Assembly: GCF_003797125.1 (NCBI RefSeq)
Contig: NZ_RKKE01000006.1
Location: forward strand, 1 to 64,000
DNA: 64,000 nucleotides
Direction of reading: 5' to 3'
DNA from: Shewanella frigidimarina
Lineage (GTDB): Bacteria; Pseudomonadota; Gammaproteobacteria; Enterobacterales; Shewanellaceae
Shown here: positions 1 to 8,990 of the stretch, piece after piece
Layout: each line of letters opens with the position of its first letter
How positions within the stretch are numbered: the first letter of the stretch is position 1
Notes under the pieces: generated by a model
Database searches by the model: none
Told to the model about the DNA's origin: nothing
What the model saw: only the letters and a program-made list of their open reading frames with translations
Program-made: the position numbers and the translations under genes

Positions 1-92
1 GAATGCGAAGCAATTTAAGTTGGAGGGTAAGCGAGAAAGAAGTTACCCGCGCTGCTTAAAAGTCAGTAAAAATGGTTATCCGGTCGCAAAAA

Positions 93-125
93 GAAAAAAT
101 GCCGCTCACCTTAAGTGAACGGCAT
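93..125 (-). terminator. Rho-independent terminator after the DUF1993 gene
   Basis: Inverted repeat 99-109/115-125 (11-bp arms with one mismatch, 5-nt loop). On the minus strand it is followed by a U-rich tract, the complement of the A-run at 93-98. It lies about 65 bp past the stop of the minus-strand gene that ends at 190. Confidence 0.7.
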
Positions 126-189
126 TAAGCTAATGCTGGCTTTATTGTTGCCATAAAATGGTGCTATCAATGCATAAACGTTTGGTTGT

Positions 190-702
190 TTACGACTTAA
201 ATGGCATTGCACCTAAGTAATCTTTTTTACCCACTTCAACACCATTATGGCGCAAAATTGCATAGGTAGTTGTCACATGGAAATAAATATTAGGAATGGC
301 ATGTTCCAAAGCAAAATCACGCCCAGTAAGATATTTATCTTCCCAACGACGATGAGTAATTTTGCGAGTTTCTGCACCAGTAAAATCTTCGGCTGTAAAC
401 GTGGCTAAATAATCGACAACAGAAGCGATACGAGCTTGTAGCTCCGCTAATGTCGTCTCATTATCTTCATGTTTTGGCGCACTATCTTCTTGGCCAGTTA
501 AACGCGCTACTGCTAATTTGGCTGTATCGCACGCAATTTGCACTTGGCGAGTTAAGTTAAATTGATCTGGGGCTAAACGTGAATTAAGTAGCACCGACAT
601 TTCAATTTTTTTAGCTTCTGCAAAGCCTTCACCTTTGACAAGGATTGAACTTAAGTTATTAAGCATTTTACTAAATTGTACAACCGTTAAATCATAAAGC
701 AT
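190..702 (-). CDS. DUF1993 family protein
   Basis: A 170-residue cytosolic protein recognised as DUF1993, a family of small helical proteins of unknown function that looks related in fold to DinB-like four-helix bundles. It starts with MLYDLTVVQFSKMLNNLSSIL and has no signal peptide or membrane segment. Family-like stretches include RLAPDQFNLTRQVQIACDTAK near residue 45 and HAIPNIYFHVTTTYAILRHNGV near the C-terminus, with two histidines that could bind metal (inference). It is a single gene with its own terminator, separated from eda by about 270 bp. The length is typical of the family. The function is unknown. Confidence 0.85.
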   Translation of the reverse strand: MLYDLTVVQFSKMLNNLSSILVKGEGFAEAKKIEMSVLLNSRLAPDQFNLTRQVQIACDTAKLAVARLTGQEDSAPKHEDNETTLAELQARIASVVDYLATFTAEDFTGAETRKITHRRWEDKYLTGRDFALEHAIPNIYFHVTTTYAILRHNGVEVGKKDYLGAMPFKS

Positions 703-921
703 TGAGAATACCTCTTAATATAAATGGACTTGGTTTGTTATCGACTTAAACCATCAATAAATTCGTGTGAATCATTCATCATCATTTTATGGAATCGCGA
801 TGAATGGTGCTGCTAGGAAAAGTTTATCTCACATATCATAGTGATTAGTGAGTATTTTAGTAAGCGGCATCAATGTGCTAAACAGTATACGGTTTATAAT
901 AAAACACCAGTAAATGCTTAT

Positions 922-948
922 AAAAAAAACCAGCAGATGCTGGTTTTT
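922..948 (-). terminator. Terminator of the zwf-pgl-edd-eda operon
   Basis: Stem CCAGC/GCTGG (930-934, 939-943) with loop AGAT, extended by A/T pairs on both sides. The A-run at 922-929 gives a U-tract on the minus strand, just after the eda stop at 971. The T-run at 944-948 could let it act in both directions. Confidence 0.8.
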
Positions 949-970
949 GAATTATCACACAATAAAGAGA

Positions 971-1615
971 TTACAGTGCAGCAAGCGCTTCTTTACACAG
1001 TTGGGTAATGCGATCCCACTCTTCGTTGTCTACTGCATCAGTAGGTGCTATCCAGCTGCCGCCAATACAATCAACATTCGATAGTGCTAAGTAATCTTTA
1101 TAAGTCGCAGGGCTAATACCGCCTGTTGGACAGAAACGAATATCAGACAATGGTCCAGAGAATGATTTCAGTGCATTAACGCCACCAGAAGCTTCTGCTG
1201 GGAAAAACTTGAAGTGAGTGTAACCCAACTCCATACCCACCATGATCTCAGAAATACTAGCCACACCGGGGATCAATGGCACAGTGCCTTTCTTGGCTGC
1301 TTTTAGTAAATCAACAGTTGCACCAGGAGTGATAATAAACTGTGAACCAGCAGCAACCGCTTGGTTTAGCTGAGCTTCATTTAAAATAGTGCCTGCACCA
1401 ACAAGTGCTTCAGGTACTTCTTTAGCAATCTTTGCAATCGCTTCAAGGGCGCAAGGTGTACGAAGCGTAACTTCAAGTACACTAATACCGCCAGCAACTA
1501 ATGCTCTAGCTAAAGGCACTGCATGCTCAAGTTTATTAATTACCATGACCGGAACAACCGGGCTGCGTTTAAATACGTCTTGAGGTTGAAGCAACCAATT
1601 ATTAGGCTCAATCAT
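971..1615 (-). CDS. eda: KDPG/KHG aldolase
   Basis: Class I aldolase that splits 2-keto-3-deoxy-6-phosphogluconate into pyruvate and glyceraldehyde 3-phosphate, the last step of the Entner-Doudoroff pathway in the cytosol. The 214 residues match the family length. The Schiff-base lysine is K136 in THFKFFPAE, the general-base glutamate is E48 in LEVTLRT, and TPGAT and CPTGG are phosphate-binding loops. It is the last gene of the minus-strand operon zwf-pgl-edd-eda, 21 bp after edd, and is followed by a clear terminator. HexR is known to control this operon in Shewanella, and operator-like sequences are seen upstream of zwf. Nothing unusual. Confidence 0.97.
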   Translation of the reverse strand: MIEPNNWLLQPQDVFKRSPVVPVMVINKLEHAVPLARALVAGGISVLEVTLRTPCALEAIAKIAKEVPEALVGAGTILNEAQLNQAVAAGSQFIITPGATVDLLKAAKKGTVPLIPGVASISEIMVGMELGYTHFKFFPAEASGGVNALKSFSGPLSDIRFCPTGGISPATYKDYLALSNVDCIGGSWIAPTDAVDNEEWDRITQLCKEALAAL

Positions 1616-1636
1616 ATAACCGACTTCCTTTTATTT

Positions 1637-3463
1637 TTAATATAATTCATCAATCGCATTAGTACTGCGAGCACCCGTTTCTGGGCTGCTTAAACTGTTA
1701 CGTAGCGCGCCAAACAATTCACGGCCCATGCCATAACTTGAATGATGTAAATCCACTTTGCCTGCAGTTCGGCTTGCAAGTGTTTTCTCGTCAACAAATA
1801 GAGTTAACTCACCGGTTGTAGCATCAACACGAATCACATCGCCGTTTTCAACTTTGGCAATCAGACCACCATCAAGTGCTTCTGGGGTTAAATGAATTGC
1901 GGCAGGAACCTTACCAGAGGCTCCAGACATACGGCCATCAGTGACTAATGCCACTTTAAAACCTTTGTCCTGTAAGGTGCCTAAATAGGGTGTGAGCTTA
2001 TGAAGCTCAGGCATACCATTAGCTTTAGGGCCTTGACCTCTAACAACCACAACACAATCTCTGTCAAGCTCACCAGCCTGAAATAGTGCATCGAGTTTGT
2101 TTTGATCATCAATCACAATCGCAGGACCTTCAATCACACGATTAGTATCAGGTACAGCAGACACTTTAATCACCGCACGACCTAAGTTACCTTTCAATAA
2201 TTTCAAGCCGCCATTGCTTTGGAACGGCGTCGCAAGGTGGGTTAATACTTCTTTATCTAAGCTTTCAGTCACACCGTCAACCCACTTAAGTTCGCCGTCA
2301 AGCAAACGAGGTTCTTGGGTATAACGACGTAATCCAAAGCCAGCAACGGTATTGACATCTTCATGCAATAAACCGCCATCTAGTAACTCTTTAATCAACA
2401 ATGCCATGCCGCCAGCAGCGTGGAAGTGATTAATATCAGCATGTCCATTTGGATATACGCGTGCTAACAATGGCACTGAATCTGACAAATCAGAAAAATC
2501 GTCCCAATTAACAATAATGCCAGCAGCACGGGCAGCAGCAACAATGTGCATGGTTAGGTTAGTAGAACCGCCTGTCGCAAGAATACCCACAATGCCGTTA
2601 ACTACTGACTTTTCAGATACCACTTCACCAATTGGTGTATATTGAGTGCCCATAGACGTTAAACGACAAACTTGTTTAGCGGCCATTTTGCTTAATTCAT
2701 CACGTAATGGATCGTCAGGATTAACAAACGATGAACCAGGTAGTTGTAAGCCCATGATTTCAAGCATTAACTGGTTAGAGTTAGCCGTACCATAGAAAGT
2801 ACATGTGCCAGCACTATGGTATGACTTCGCTTCAGCTTCAAGCAGTGCTGCACGGTCAACTTGCCCTTGAGCAAATTGCTGACGAACACGCGCTTTTTCT
2901 TTATTCGGAATACCCGATTTCATTGGGCCCGCAGGCACGAATAGCATCGGCAAATGACCAAAGCTTAACGCGCCAATTAATAAACCCGGTACGATTTTGT
3001 CACAAATACCCAGCAGTAACGCACCATCAAACATATTGTGCGATAACCCTATCGCAGTAGACATTGCTATGACTTCACGACTCAGTAAGCTTAACTCCAT
3101 GCCAGGTTGACCTTGGGTCACGCCGTCACACATAGCAGGTACACCGGCAGCAACCTGCGCAACACTGCCTACGTCCACACATGCTTGCTTAAGCATATTC
3201 GGGTACGTTTCGTATGGTTGATGCGCTGACAACATGTCGTTAAATGCAGTTACGATACCAATATTAGCTTTCGTTAGTTGACGTAAAGAGTCTTTGTCCG
3301 CTGGCTGGCAGGCCGCAAATCCATGAGCCAAATTGCCACAACTTAGGGCGCTGCGATGAACACCTTTTGCTTTGGCATCATTTAACGCTGTTAAATACGT
3401 TGAACGAGACTGTTTACTGCGTGCAATAATTCTATCGGTGACGGCTTGTACTACTGAGTGCAT
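1637..3463 (-). CDS. edd: Phosphogluconate dehydratase
   Basis: Dehydrates 6-phosphogluconate to KDPG and belongs to the IlvD/Edd iron-sulfur dehydratase family. The 608 residues are close to E. coli Edd (603). Family blocks are visible: GVPAMCDGVTQGQPGMELSL near residue 110, LLGICDKIVPGLLIGALSFG near 150, GTCTFYGTANSNQ near 218, and DGRMSGASGKVPAAIH near 510. The cysteines in the first three blocks are the expected cluster or active-site ligands. The gene lies 11 bp after pgl and 21 bp before eda, so it is certainly co-transcribed. It makes the committed step of the Entner-Doudoroff route, the main hexose catabolic route in Shewanella (known biology). Confidence 0.97.
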   Translation of the reverse strand: MHSVVQAVTDRIIARSKQSRSTYLTALNDAKAKGVHRSALSCGNLAHGFAACQPADKDSLRQLTKANIGIVTAFNDMLSAHQPYETYPNMLKQACVDVGSVAQVAAGVPAMCDGVTQGQPGMELSLLSREVIAMSTAIGLSHNMFDGALLLGICDKIVPGLLIGALSFGHLPMLFVPAGPMKSGIPNKEKARVRQQFAQGQVDRAALLEAEAKSYHSAGTCTFYGTANSNQLMLEIMGLQLPGSSFVNPDDPLRDELSKMAAKQVCRLTSMGTQYTPIGEVVSEKSVVNGIVGILATGGSTNLTMHIVAAARAAGIIVNWDDFSDLSDSVPLLARVYPNGHADINHFHAAGGMALLIKELLDGGLLHEDVNTVAGFGLRRYTQEPRLLDGELKWVDGVTESLDKEVLTHLATPFQSNGGLKLLKGNLGRAVIKVSAVPDTNRVIEGPAIVIDDQNKLDALFQAGELDRDCVVVVRGQGPKANGMPELHKLTPYLGTLQDKGFKVALVTDGRMSGASGKVPAAIHLTPEALDGGLIAKVENGDVIRVDATTGELTLFVDEKTLASRTAGKVDLHHSSYGMGRELFGALRNSLSSPETGARSTNAIDELY

Positions 3464-3474
3464 GGTAAAACTCC

Positions 3475-4173
3475 TTACGCGCTATAGAACACATCAACGG
3501 GCGTTTTACGCTGCGCTAATACTGCTCTAATGGGCATCTGGGTAACATCATCATTCTCAAGAGCCTGATGATAAACAGTTAATTTTGGTTCTCCAACAAG
3601 ATGCAAATAAATCTGACGACTATTTAAAATGGCATCTTTAGACAAACTAATACGTGCATGTGGAGCCGTAGTCGGATTGACCGCAACACACAAAGCCTTA
3701 GTGGTTAATGCATTATCAAGTTCTGCACTGCAAGGGAACCATGAACAAGTATGTCCATCTGTACCCATTCCCAATATCACCACATCAAAAGGACGTGGGA
3801 AATTAGCCAATGATTCACTGGTCATATCGCAACCGGCTTCAGGGGTTGCGAACATATTTTTTAAACCACGAAACTTTCCACTGGCAGCTCTATTTTGCAA
3901 TAAATGCTCGCGAACCAATCTTTCATTTGAATCTTTTTCATCAGCATTAACCCACCTCTCATCGGCTAAAGTAATATAAACATCACTCCAATCGACAAGT
4001 TTATGGCTTAATAGCTCAAATAATTTCAACGGTGTTGAACCGCCCGATACCACCAAGCTGGCTTTACCACGTGTGTCGACAGCATCCTGTAATTGCTTAG
4101 CAATTTTGTCGGCTAATTTAGCTTCTAAATCAGCTGGAGTGTCGAACGATTTAAATACAGTATCTTTAATCAT
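3475..4173 (-). CDS. pgl: 6-phosphogluconolactonase
   Basis: DevB-type lactonase that hydrolyses 6-phosphogluconolactone to 6-phosphogluconate between Zwf and Edd. The 232 residues show the family's SGGSTPLKLFELL loop near residue 43, ITLADERWVNADEKDSNERL near 66 and VILGMGTDGHTCSWFP near 130, where the histidine and aspartate are catalytic. It starts 9 bp after the zwf stop and ends 11 bp before edd, so the operon is tightly packed. It is the DevB type, unrelated to the beta-propeller YbhE/Pgl of E. coli. Confidence 0.96.
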   Translation of the reverse strand: MIKDTVFKSFDTPADLEAKLADKIAKQLQDAVDTRGKASLVVSGGSTPLKLFELLSHKLVDWSDVYITLADERWVNADEKDSNERLVREHLLQNRAASGKFRGLKNMFATPEAGCDMTSESLANFPRPFDVVILGMGTDGHTCSWFPCSAELDNALTTKALCVAVNPTTAPHARISLSKDAILNSRQIYLHLVGEPKLTVYHQALENDDVTQMPIRAVLAQRKTPVDVFYSA

Positions 4174-4182
4174 GTGAGCTCC

Positions 4183-5652
4183 CTACTCGTCCCAAGAACG
4201 ACCATCTTTGGTTATCAATGCAACCGATGCCACAGGTCCCCATGTTCCACAAGGATAAGGCTTAGGTCTTTCGCCACTTTGTTCCCATGACTGAATAATT
4301 CCATCAACCCATTTCCATGCTTGTTCAACTTCATCACGACGAACAAACAGGGCTTGATTACCTAACATGGCTTCTAATAACAAACGTTCATATGCATCTG
4401 CAATACGTTCATTTTTAAAGGTGTCACTGAAACTTAAATCAAGCTTGGTTGTTTGTAGACGCTGCTTTTGCTCAAGACCAGGAACTTTGTTCATCATCTG
4501 AATTTCAACCCCTTCATGAGGTTGCAAGCGGATGGTCAATTTGTTTGGTGGAAGATTACGCAAGCTTGCTCGGTACAAGTTATGCGGTGGGTTTTTAAAA
4601 TACACCACAATTTCGCTGCTCTTGAACGGCATACGCTTGCCACTACGTAAATAGAATGGCACACCAGCCCAACGCCAATTATCAATATCAACGCGAAGTG
4701 CCACAAAGGTTTCAGTGTTCGACTGTGTATTGGCATCGTCTTCTTCAAGGTAACCAGGAACAGGCGAGCCTTTTAAGAAACCCGCACTGTATTGACCACG
4801 GACGGTATTTTCATACACATTGTCTTGGTTAATTGGACGCAGTGACTTAAGTACTTTTACTTTTTCATCGCGAATACTATCTGCATCTAAATTGACAGGT
4901 GGATCCATCGCAACCAAAGTTAACACTTGTAATAAATGGTTTTGGATCATGTCACGCATTTGGCCTGCGCCATCAAAGTAGCCCCAGCGCCCTTCGATCC
5001 CCACTTCTTCAGCTACAGTAATCTGTACATGGTCAATCGTGCGGTTATCCCACTTAGAGGCAAACAATGAGTTAGCAAAACGTAAAGCAATCAGGTTTTG
5101 TACTGTTTCTTTACCTAAGTAATGGTCGATACGGTAAACTTGGTTCTCGTTGAAGAATTCAGCCACTTGGTCATTAATCACATGAGATGATTCTAAATCA
5201 GTACCAATCGGCTTTTCGAGCACAACACGGGTGTCAGATTGAATAAGGTCTTGTTCATGTAAACAACGACATATGGCACCGAAAATCGAAGGAGGTGTAG
5301 CGAAGTAGTTCACCATGACGCGTTTACTTGGTTCAAGTAAATCGTGGAAGGCACTGTAACCTTCAGGTTCTGTAAAATTGGTACCGATATAATGACAACG
5401 ACTGAGGAAGCGCGCTAACGTGGTTGGGCAAAGTTCATCTTTAACAAATGTATTTAGTGCTTTAGTAACGAGGGCGACAAACTCTTCTTGAGTAAATGCG
5501 TCTTTTGCTACACCGATTACCTTGGTTTCTTTATCAAGTAACTCTGCTTTGTCTAGCTGATATAGAGAAGGTAATAATTTACGCCTAGCTAAATCGCCTT
5601 TTGTACCGAAAAGTACGAAGTCGCAAGCCTTGGCTCCAATTGATTTGCCCAT
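4183..5652 (-). CDS. zwf: Glucose-6-phosphate 1-dehydrogenase
   Basis: Oxidises glucose 6-phosphate to the lactone with NAD(P)+ and is the first gene of the zwf-pgl-edd-eda operon. The nucleotide-binding start FGTKGDLARRKLLPSLYQL and the active-site RIDHYLGKETVQN are intact. A longer frame reaches 5769, but I chose the ATG at 5652: it follows an AGGAG Shine-Dalgarno site, gives 489 residues (the normal family length), and removes a non-conserved 39-residue extension that would cover the promoter and the HexR-like operator at 5725-5739. Divergent from hexR. Confidence 0.95.
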   Translation of the reverse strand: MGKSIGAKACDFVLFGTKGDLARRKLLPSLYQLDKAELLDKETKVIGVAKDAFTQEEFVALVTKALNTFVKDELCPTTLARFLSRCHYIGTNFTEPEGYSAFHDLLEPSKRVMVNYFATPPSIFGAICRCLHEQDLIQSDTRVVLEKPIGTDLESSHVINDQVAEFFNENQVYRIDHYLGKETVQNLIALRFANSLFASKWDNRTIDHVQITVAEEVGIEGRWGYFDGAGQMRDMIQNHLLQVLTLVAMDPPVNLDADSIRDEKVKVLKSLRPINQDNVYENTVRGQYSAGFLKGSPVPGYLEEDDANTQSNTETFVALRVDIDNWRWAGVPFYLRSGKRMPFKSSEIVVYFKNPPHNLYRASLRNLPPNKLTIRLQPHEGVEIQMMNKVPGLEQKQRLQTTKLDLSFSDTFKNERIADAYERLLLEAMLGNQALFVRRDEVEQAWKWVDGIIQSWEQSGERPKPYPCGTWGPVASVALITKDGRSWDE

Positions 5653-5724
5653 TGCTGAAAGCTCTCCTAATAATATGTGTGTGTCATGTTCGAATTCGGT
5701 CGATGAATAAAAGCACACTTTTGT

Positions 5725-5739
5725 TGTAATATAACAACA
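5725..5739. promoter_or_regulatory. HexR operator candidate, zwf side
   Basis: TGTAATATAACAACA matches the HexR consensus TGTAATwwwATTACA (known from comparative genomics of Shewanella) at 13 of 15 positions. It lies 73 bp upstream of the zwf ATG. It also sits inside a perfect TGTTGT-N6-ACAACA inverted repeat (5722-5739). Confidence 0.7.
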
Positions 5740-5936
5740 GAATTTAAATATTGCATCTTTAATTTGCATTTATTCTATTGTTGTTAATCTAGTCATGTGT
5801 ATCTATTATCTGCTATGATTTTCTACCAATTACAAGGCTTGAGAACCATTCTACCGTGATCTATGTCTTGAAAAATAACTACAGATTACTGTCAAAGGTA
5901 AATAAATAACTTAAATCACGTAATTCCTGTAAGTTA

Positions 5937-5951
5937 TGATATAAAATTACA
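5937..5951. promoter_or_regulatory. HexR operator candidate, hexR side
   Basis: TGATATAAAATTACA matches the HexR consensus TGTAATwwwATTACA at 13 of 15 positions. It ends 38 bp upstream of the hexR ATG, consistent with autoregulation (inference). Confidence 0.65.
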
Positions 5952-5989
5952 TTACCTACTTTTAGCTACTTTTTAGCGGATGCTTGCTT

Positions 5990-6844
5990 ATGAATACCCT
6001 TGAAAAGGTTCAAAAAAGCCTTACCCAATTTAGTAAATCGGAACGTAAAGTTGCCGAAGTCATATTAGCCTCACCGCAAACAGCTATACATTCAAGTATT
6101 GCCACATTAGCAAAGATGGCTGATGTTAGTGAACCAACGGTTAACCGTTTTTGTCGTCGATTAGACACAAAGGGTTTCCCTGATTTTAAGTTACATTTGG
6201 CTCAAAGTCTTGCTAACGGCACACCTTATGTTAGTCGCCACGTTGAAGAAGATGACACGCCAGAGTCATACACGACAAAAATCTTCGAATCTTCAATGGC
6301 ATCGCTCGATACTGCCCGTCAAAGTTTAGATACATCAGCGATAAATAAAGCGGTCGATATTCTCACTCAAGCTAAGACTATTTCGTTTTTTGGCCTTGGC
6401 GCATCAGCATCTGTAGCCCACGATGCGCAAAACAAGTTCTTCCGTTTTAATGTACCAGTGATATGTTTCGATGATGTGTTAATGCAGCGTATGAGCTGTA
6501 TTAACTGTAATGAAGGTGACGTGGTCGTATTGATTTCGCATACAGGTCGCACTAAATCACTGATTGAAATTGCCCGTATTGCGCGTGAAAATGGCGCTGC
6601 CGTGATTGGCATTACCGCCCGAAATTCACCATTGTCTTATGAGTGCACTCTGCCTGTAACGATGGAAGTCCCTGAAGACACTGACATGTATTTACCGATG
6701 GCATCGCGCTTAGCACAATTGGTTACCATAGATGTGTTGGCAACAGGCTTTACCTTACGTAGAGGCCCTCGTTTCCGTGATAATTTAAAACGTGTGAAGG
6801 AAGTGTTGAAAGAATCTCGTGTGAACAAGGATTTGACCATCTAA
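5990..6844 (+). CDS. hexR: HexR, RpiR-family regulator of central carbon metabolism
   Basis: RpiR-family DNA-binding regulator that senses KDPG and controls glycolytic and Entner-Doudoroff genes (known for Shewanella HexR). The N-terminal HTH_6 domain (about residues 1-77) contains MADVSEPTVNRFCRRL. The SIS sugar-phosphate domain (about 125-255) contains ISFFGLGASASVAHDAQNKF and VVLISHTGRTKSLIEIAR. A TTG six bases upstream is possible, but the ATG at 5990 gives the usual MNTLEKVQKSL start and 284 residues. The gene is divergent from the zwf operon and upstream of pykA, both expected targets. Confidence 0.96.
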   Translation: MNTLEKVQKSLTQFSKSERKVAEVILASPQTAIHSSIATLAKMADVSEPTVNRFCRRLDTKGFPDFKLHLAQSLANGTPYVSRHVEEDDTPESYTTKIFESSMASLDTARQSLDTSAINKAVDILTQAKTISFFGLGASASVAHDAQNKFFRFNVPVICFDDVLMQRMSCINCNEGDVVVLISHTGRTKSLIEIARIARENGAAVIGITARNSPLSYECTLPVTMEVPEDTDMYLPMASRLAQLVTIDVLATGFTLRRGPRFRDNLKRVKEVLKESRVNKDLTI

Positions 6845-7053
6845 ATTGATGGGCGGTGAAATAAACATCTCTTACTGGATTATTATTAAACTGAGTAAAT
6901 TGTTCGCTTTAGGCTGTGTAACGATAGAGCCTATACTCTATAAATTGATAGTTTTGCATGAAGCTTTCAAGATAACTGATAAATAATTACACAATTCAGT
7001 TATGTTTGATCGCGTAAAATTTCATCGACAGCAATCAAATATTGTTCACGAGG

Positions 7054-7084
7054 CCAAACGGATTAGTCTGTTTGGTTTTTTTTA
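7054..7084 (+). terminator. Rho-independent terminator between hexR and pykA
   Basis: Arms CCAAAC (7054-7059) and GTTTGG (7070-7075), possibly extended by inner pairs. A T-rich run follows at 7076-7084. Confidence 0.65.
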
Positions 7085-7171
7085 TTGTAAAAATCGCTGA
7101 TCTGTCACATAAATTACATATTAAAAACGATCATTTTGTTGGTAACTTTACTACATTTAGTCAGAATGTCT

Positions 7172-7186
7172 GTTAATATAGTTGCA
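7172..7186. promoter_or_regulatory. Weak HexR-like site upstream of pykA
   Basis: GTTAATATAGTTGCA matches 11 of 15 positions of the HexR consensus, 87 bp upstream of the pykA ATG. pykA is a known HexR target in Shewanella, but the match alone is marginal. Confidence 0.35.
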
Positions 7187-7273
7187 TCATTTAAGTGCTA
7201 ATATTGTTTGAGTACTTTAAATAACCAAATTCAATTTAACAAAAAATCTTTCTTATCCTTAACGGAGTATCTT

Positions 7274-8713
7274 ATGTTCCGCAGAACTAAAATCGTTACC
7301 ACACTTGGGCCAGCAACTGACCGCGATGACAATTTACGTAAAATTATCGCAGCAGGTGCTAACGTTGTCAGACTTAACTTCTCACATGGTTCACCAGAAG
7401 ATCATTTAAAGCGTGCTACGGATACTCGTAGAATTGCTAAAGAATTGGGCAAACACGTTGCTATTTTAGGTGATTTACAAGGTCCTAAAATTCGTGTTTC
7501 GACTTTCAAAGATAACAAGAAAATCAAACTTAACTTGGGCGATACTTTCATTCTTGATGCTGACTTAGCAAAAGGCGAAGGCGACGAAACTCAAGTGGGT
7601 ATTGATTACAAAGAATTGCCTAATGATGTTGTCATTGGCGATATCTTAATGCTTGATGATGGTCGAGTGCAGTTAAGAGTTGACCGTGTTGAAGGCAACA
7701 AAGTCTTCACAACGGTTACTGTTGCAGGCCCGTTATCGAATAACAAAGGCATCAATAAGAAAGGCGGCGGTTTAACAGCTCCTGCCCTTACTGAAAAAGA
7801 CATGGCTGATATTAAAACAGCAGCCATGATTGATGTTGATTATTTAGCAGTATCATTCCCACGTACCGGTGCTGATCTAGATTTAGCTCGTGCATTAGCA
7901 CTTGAAGCAGGCAGTAAAGCGCTAATCGTTGCTAAAGTTGAACGTGCTGAAGCAGTTGAAAGCGATGAAGCGATGGATGATGTTATCCGTGCATCAGACG
8001 TAGTGATGGTAGCACGTGGTGATTTGGGTGTTGAAATTGGTGACGCTGCACTTGTTGCCGTACAAAAACGCTTAATTGAACGTTCTCGCCAACTAAACAA
8101 AGCGGTGATCACTGCGACCCAGATGATGGAATCGATGATTACTAGCCCAATGCCAACTCGTGCAGAAGTCATGGACGTGGCTAACGCTGTGTTAGACGGT
8201 ACTGATGCGGTAATGCTTTCAGCAGAAACCGCTGCTGGTGACTTCCCTGAAGAAACTGTTTTGGCTATGGCTAACGTTTGTTTAGGTGCAGAATTACACC
8301 CAAGTGTGAATGTATCTAAGCACCGCATGGATCAACGTTTCTCTTCTGTTGAAGAAACGATTGCGCTTTCTACCATGTATGCGGCTAACCATTTACCTGG
8401 TGTTAAAGCGATTATTTCGTTAACTGAATCTGGCGCGACAGCTAAGTTAATGTCACGCATCAGCTCTGGTTTACCTATTTTTGCATTATCTCGTCATCAA
8501 AAGACATTGGCCAGCATGGCAATGTACCGTGGTGTACAACCAATTGAGTTTGACTCAACGGCATACCCTGCTGATGAGCTAGCTAAAGAAGCATTAAATT
8601 GCATGGTGAACAGAGGTTATTTAGTCAGTGGTGATATGGTACTGATGACTAAAGGTGACGCGATGGAAACCATCGGTGGCACTAACACCTGTAAAGTGTT
8701 GATCGTTGCTTAA
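7274..8713 (+). CDS. pykA: Pyruvate kinase II
   Basis: Converts phosphoenolpyruvate and ADP to pyruvate and ATP. The ATG at 7274 after GGAG gives MFRRTKIVTTLGPATD and 479 residues, matching PykA (480 in E. coli). The in-frame TTG at 7208 would add 22 non-conserved residues. Signature blocks are LRLNFSHGSPEDH-like near residue 35, MVARGDLGVEI near 240 and ITATQMMESMITSPMPTRAE near 280, which holds the catalytic loop and substrate-binding threonine. It stands alone, between a terminator-like hairpin upstream and a strong terminator downstream. Confidence 0.96.
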   Translation: MFRRTKIVTTLGPATDRDDNLRKIIAAGANVVRLNFSHGSPEDHLKRATDTRRIAKELGKHVAILGDLQGPKIRVSTFKDNKKIKLNLGDTFILDADLAKGEGDETQVGIDYKELPNDVVIGDILMLDDGRVQLRVDRVEGNKVFTTVTVAGPLSNNKGINKKGGGLTAPALTEKDMADIKTAAMIDVDYLAVSFPRTGADLDLARALALEAGSKALIVAKVERAEAVESDEAMDDVIRASDVVMVARGDLGVEIGDAALVAVQKRLIERSRQLNKAVITATQMMESMITSPMPTRAEVMDVANAVLDGTDAVMLSAETAAGDFPEETVLAMANVCLGAELHPSVNVSKHRMDQRFSSVEETIALSTMYAANHLPGVKAIISLTESGATAKLMSRISSGLPIFALSRHQKTLASMAMYRGVQPIEFDSTAYPADELAKEALNCMVNRGYLVSGDMVLMTKGDAMETIGGTNTCKVLIVA

Positions 8714-8775
8714 ATAAGCCGAACATAACGAGCAACATTCACTAACGTACATCCAGTGATAATCTCGTTAACGAT

Positions 8776-8804
8776 AAAGCCAATCTTCGGATTGGCTTTT
8801 TTAT
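8776..8804 (+). terminator. pykA terminator
   Basis: AAAGCCAAT (8776-8784) pairs with ATTGGCTTT across a C-TTCG-G tetraloop and is followed by a T-run. This is a classic intrinsic terminator 60 bp after pykA. Confidence 0.9.
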
Positions 8805-8922
8805 TGGTTATTTTGAACACTAACGATATACCGAAATTAAATGACCTTCAAAGCTGTTACAGTACCCTGCTTATCCGCTTAATCATTCGTCAGCTTACTC
8901 GGCTGACCATAAGGTGATGGAT

Positions 8923-8948
8923 AAAAAAAGCCCCGACAGAGTCAGGGC
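8923..8948 (-). terminator. fadE terminator
   Basis: GCCCCGAC (8930-8937) and GTCAGGGC (8941-8948) form a stem with one mismatch and loop AGA. The seven A residues at 8923-8929 make the U-tract on the minus strand, 43 bp past the fadE stop. Confidence 0.85.
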
Positions 8949-8990
8949 CAATTTGCATCAAAGATTTACATCAAGGTAATCAACTGGAGC

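Larger units (their letters stand above)
5653..5989. other. zwf-hexR divergent promoter region
   Basis: A 337-bp AT-rich intergenic region that must hold both divergent promoters. It contains two HexR-operator-like sequences (5725-5739 and 5937-5951), listed separately. No credible small gene is seen. Confidence 0.7.
6845..7273. other. hexR-pykA intergenic region
   Basis: About 430 bp holding a terminator-like hairpin at 7054-7084, the pykA promoter and a weak HexR-like site at 7172-7186. No coding region is supported. The hairpin lies 210 bp past hexR, so a long 3' UTR or a small RNA upstream of it is possible but not shown. Confidence 0.6.

Noticed and set aside
5653..5769. N-terminal extension of zwf
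   Set aside because: It covers the promoter and operator, has no ribosome site at the upstream ATG, and exceeds the family length.
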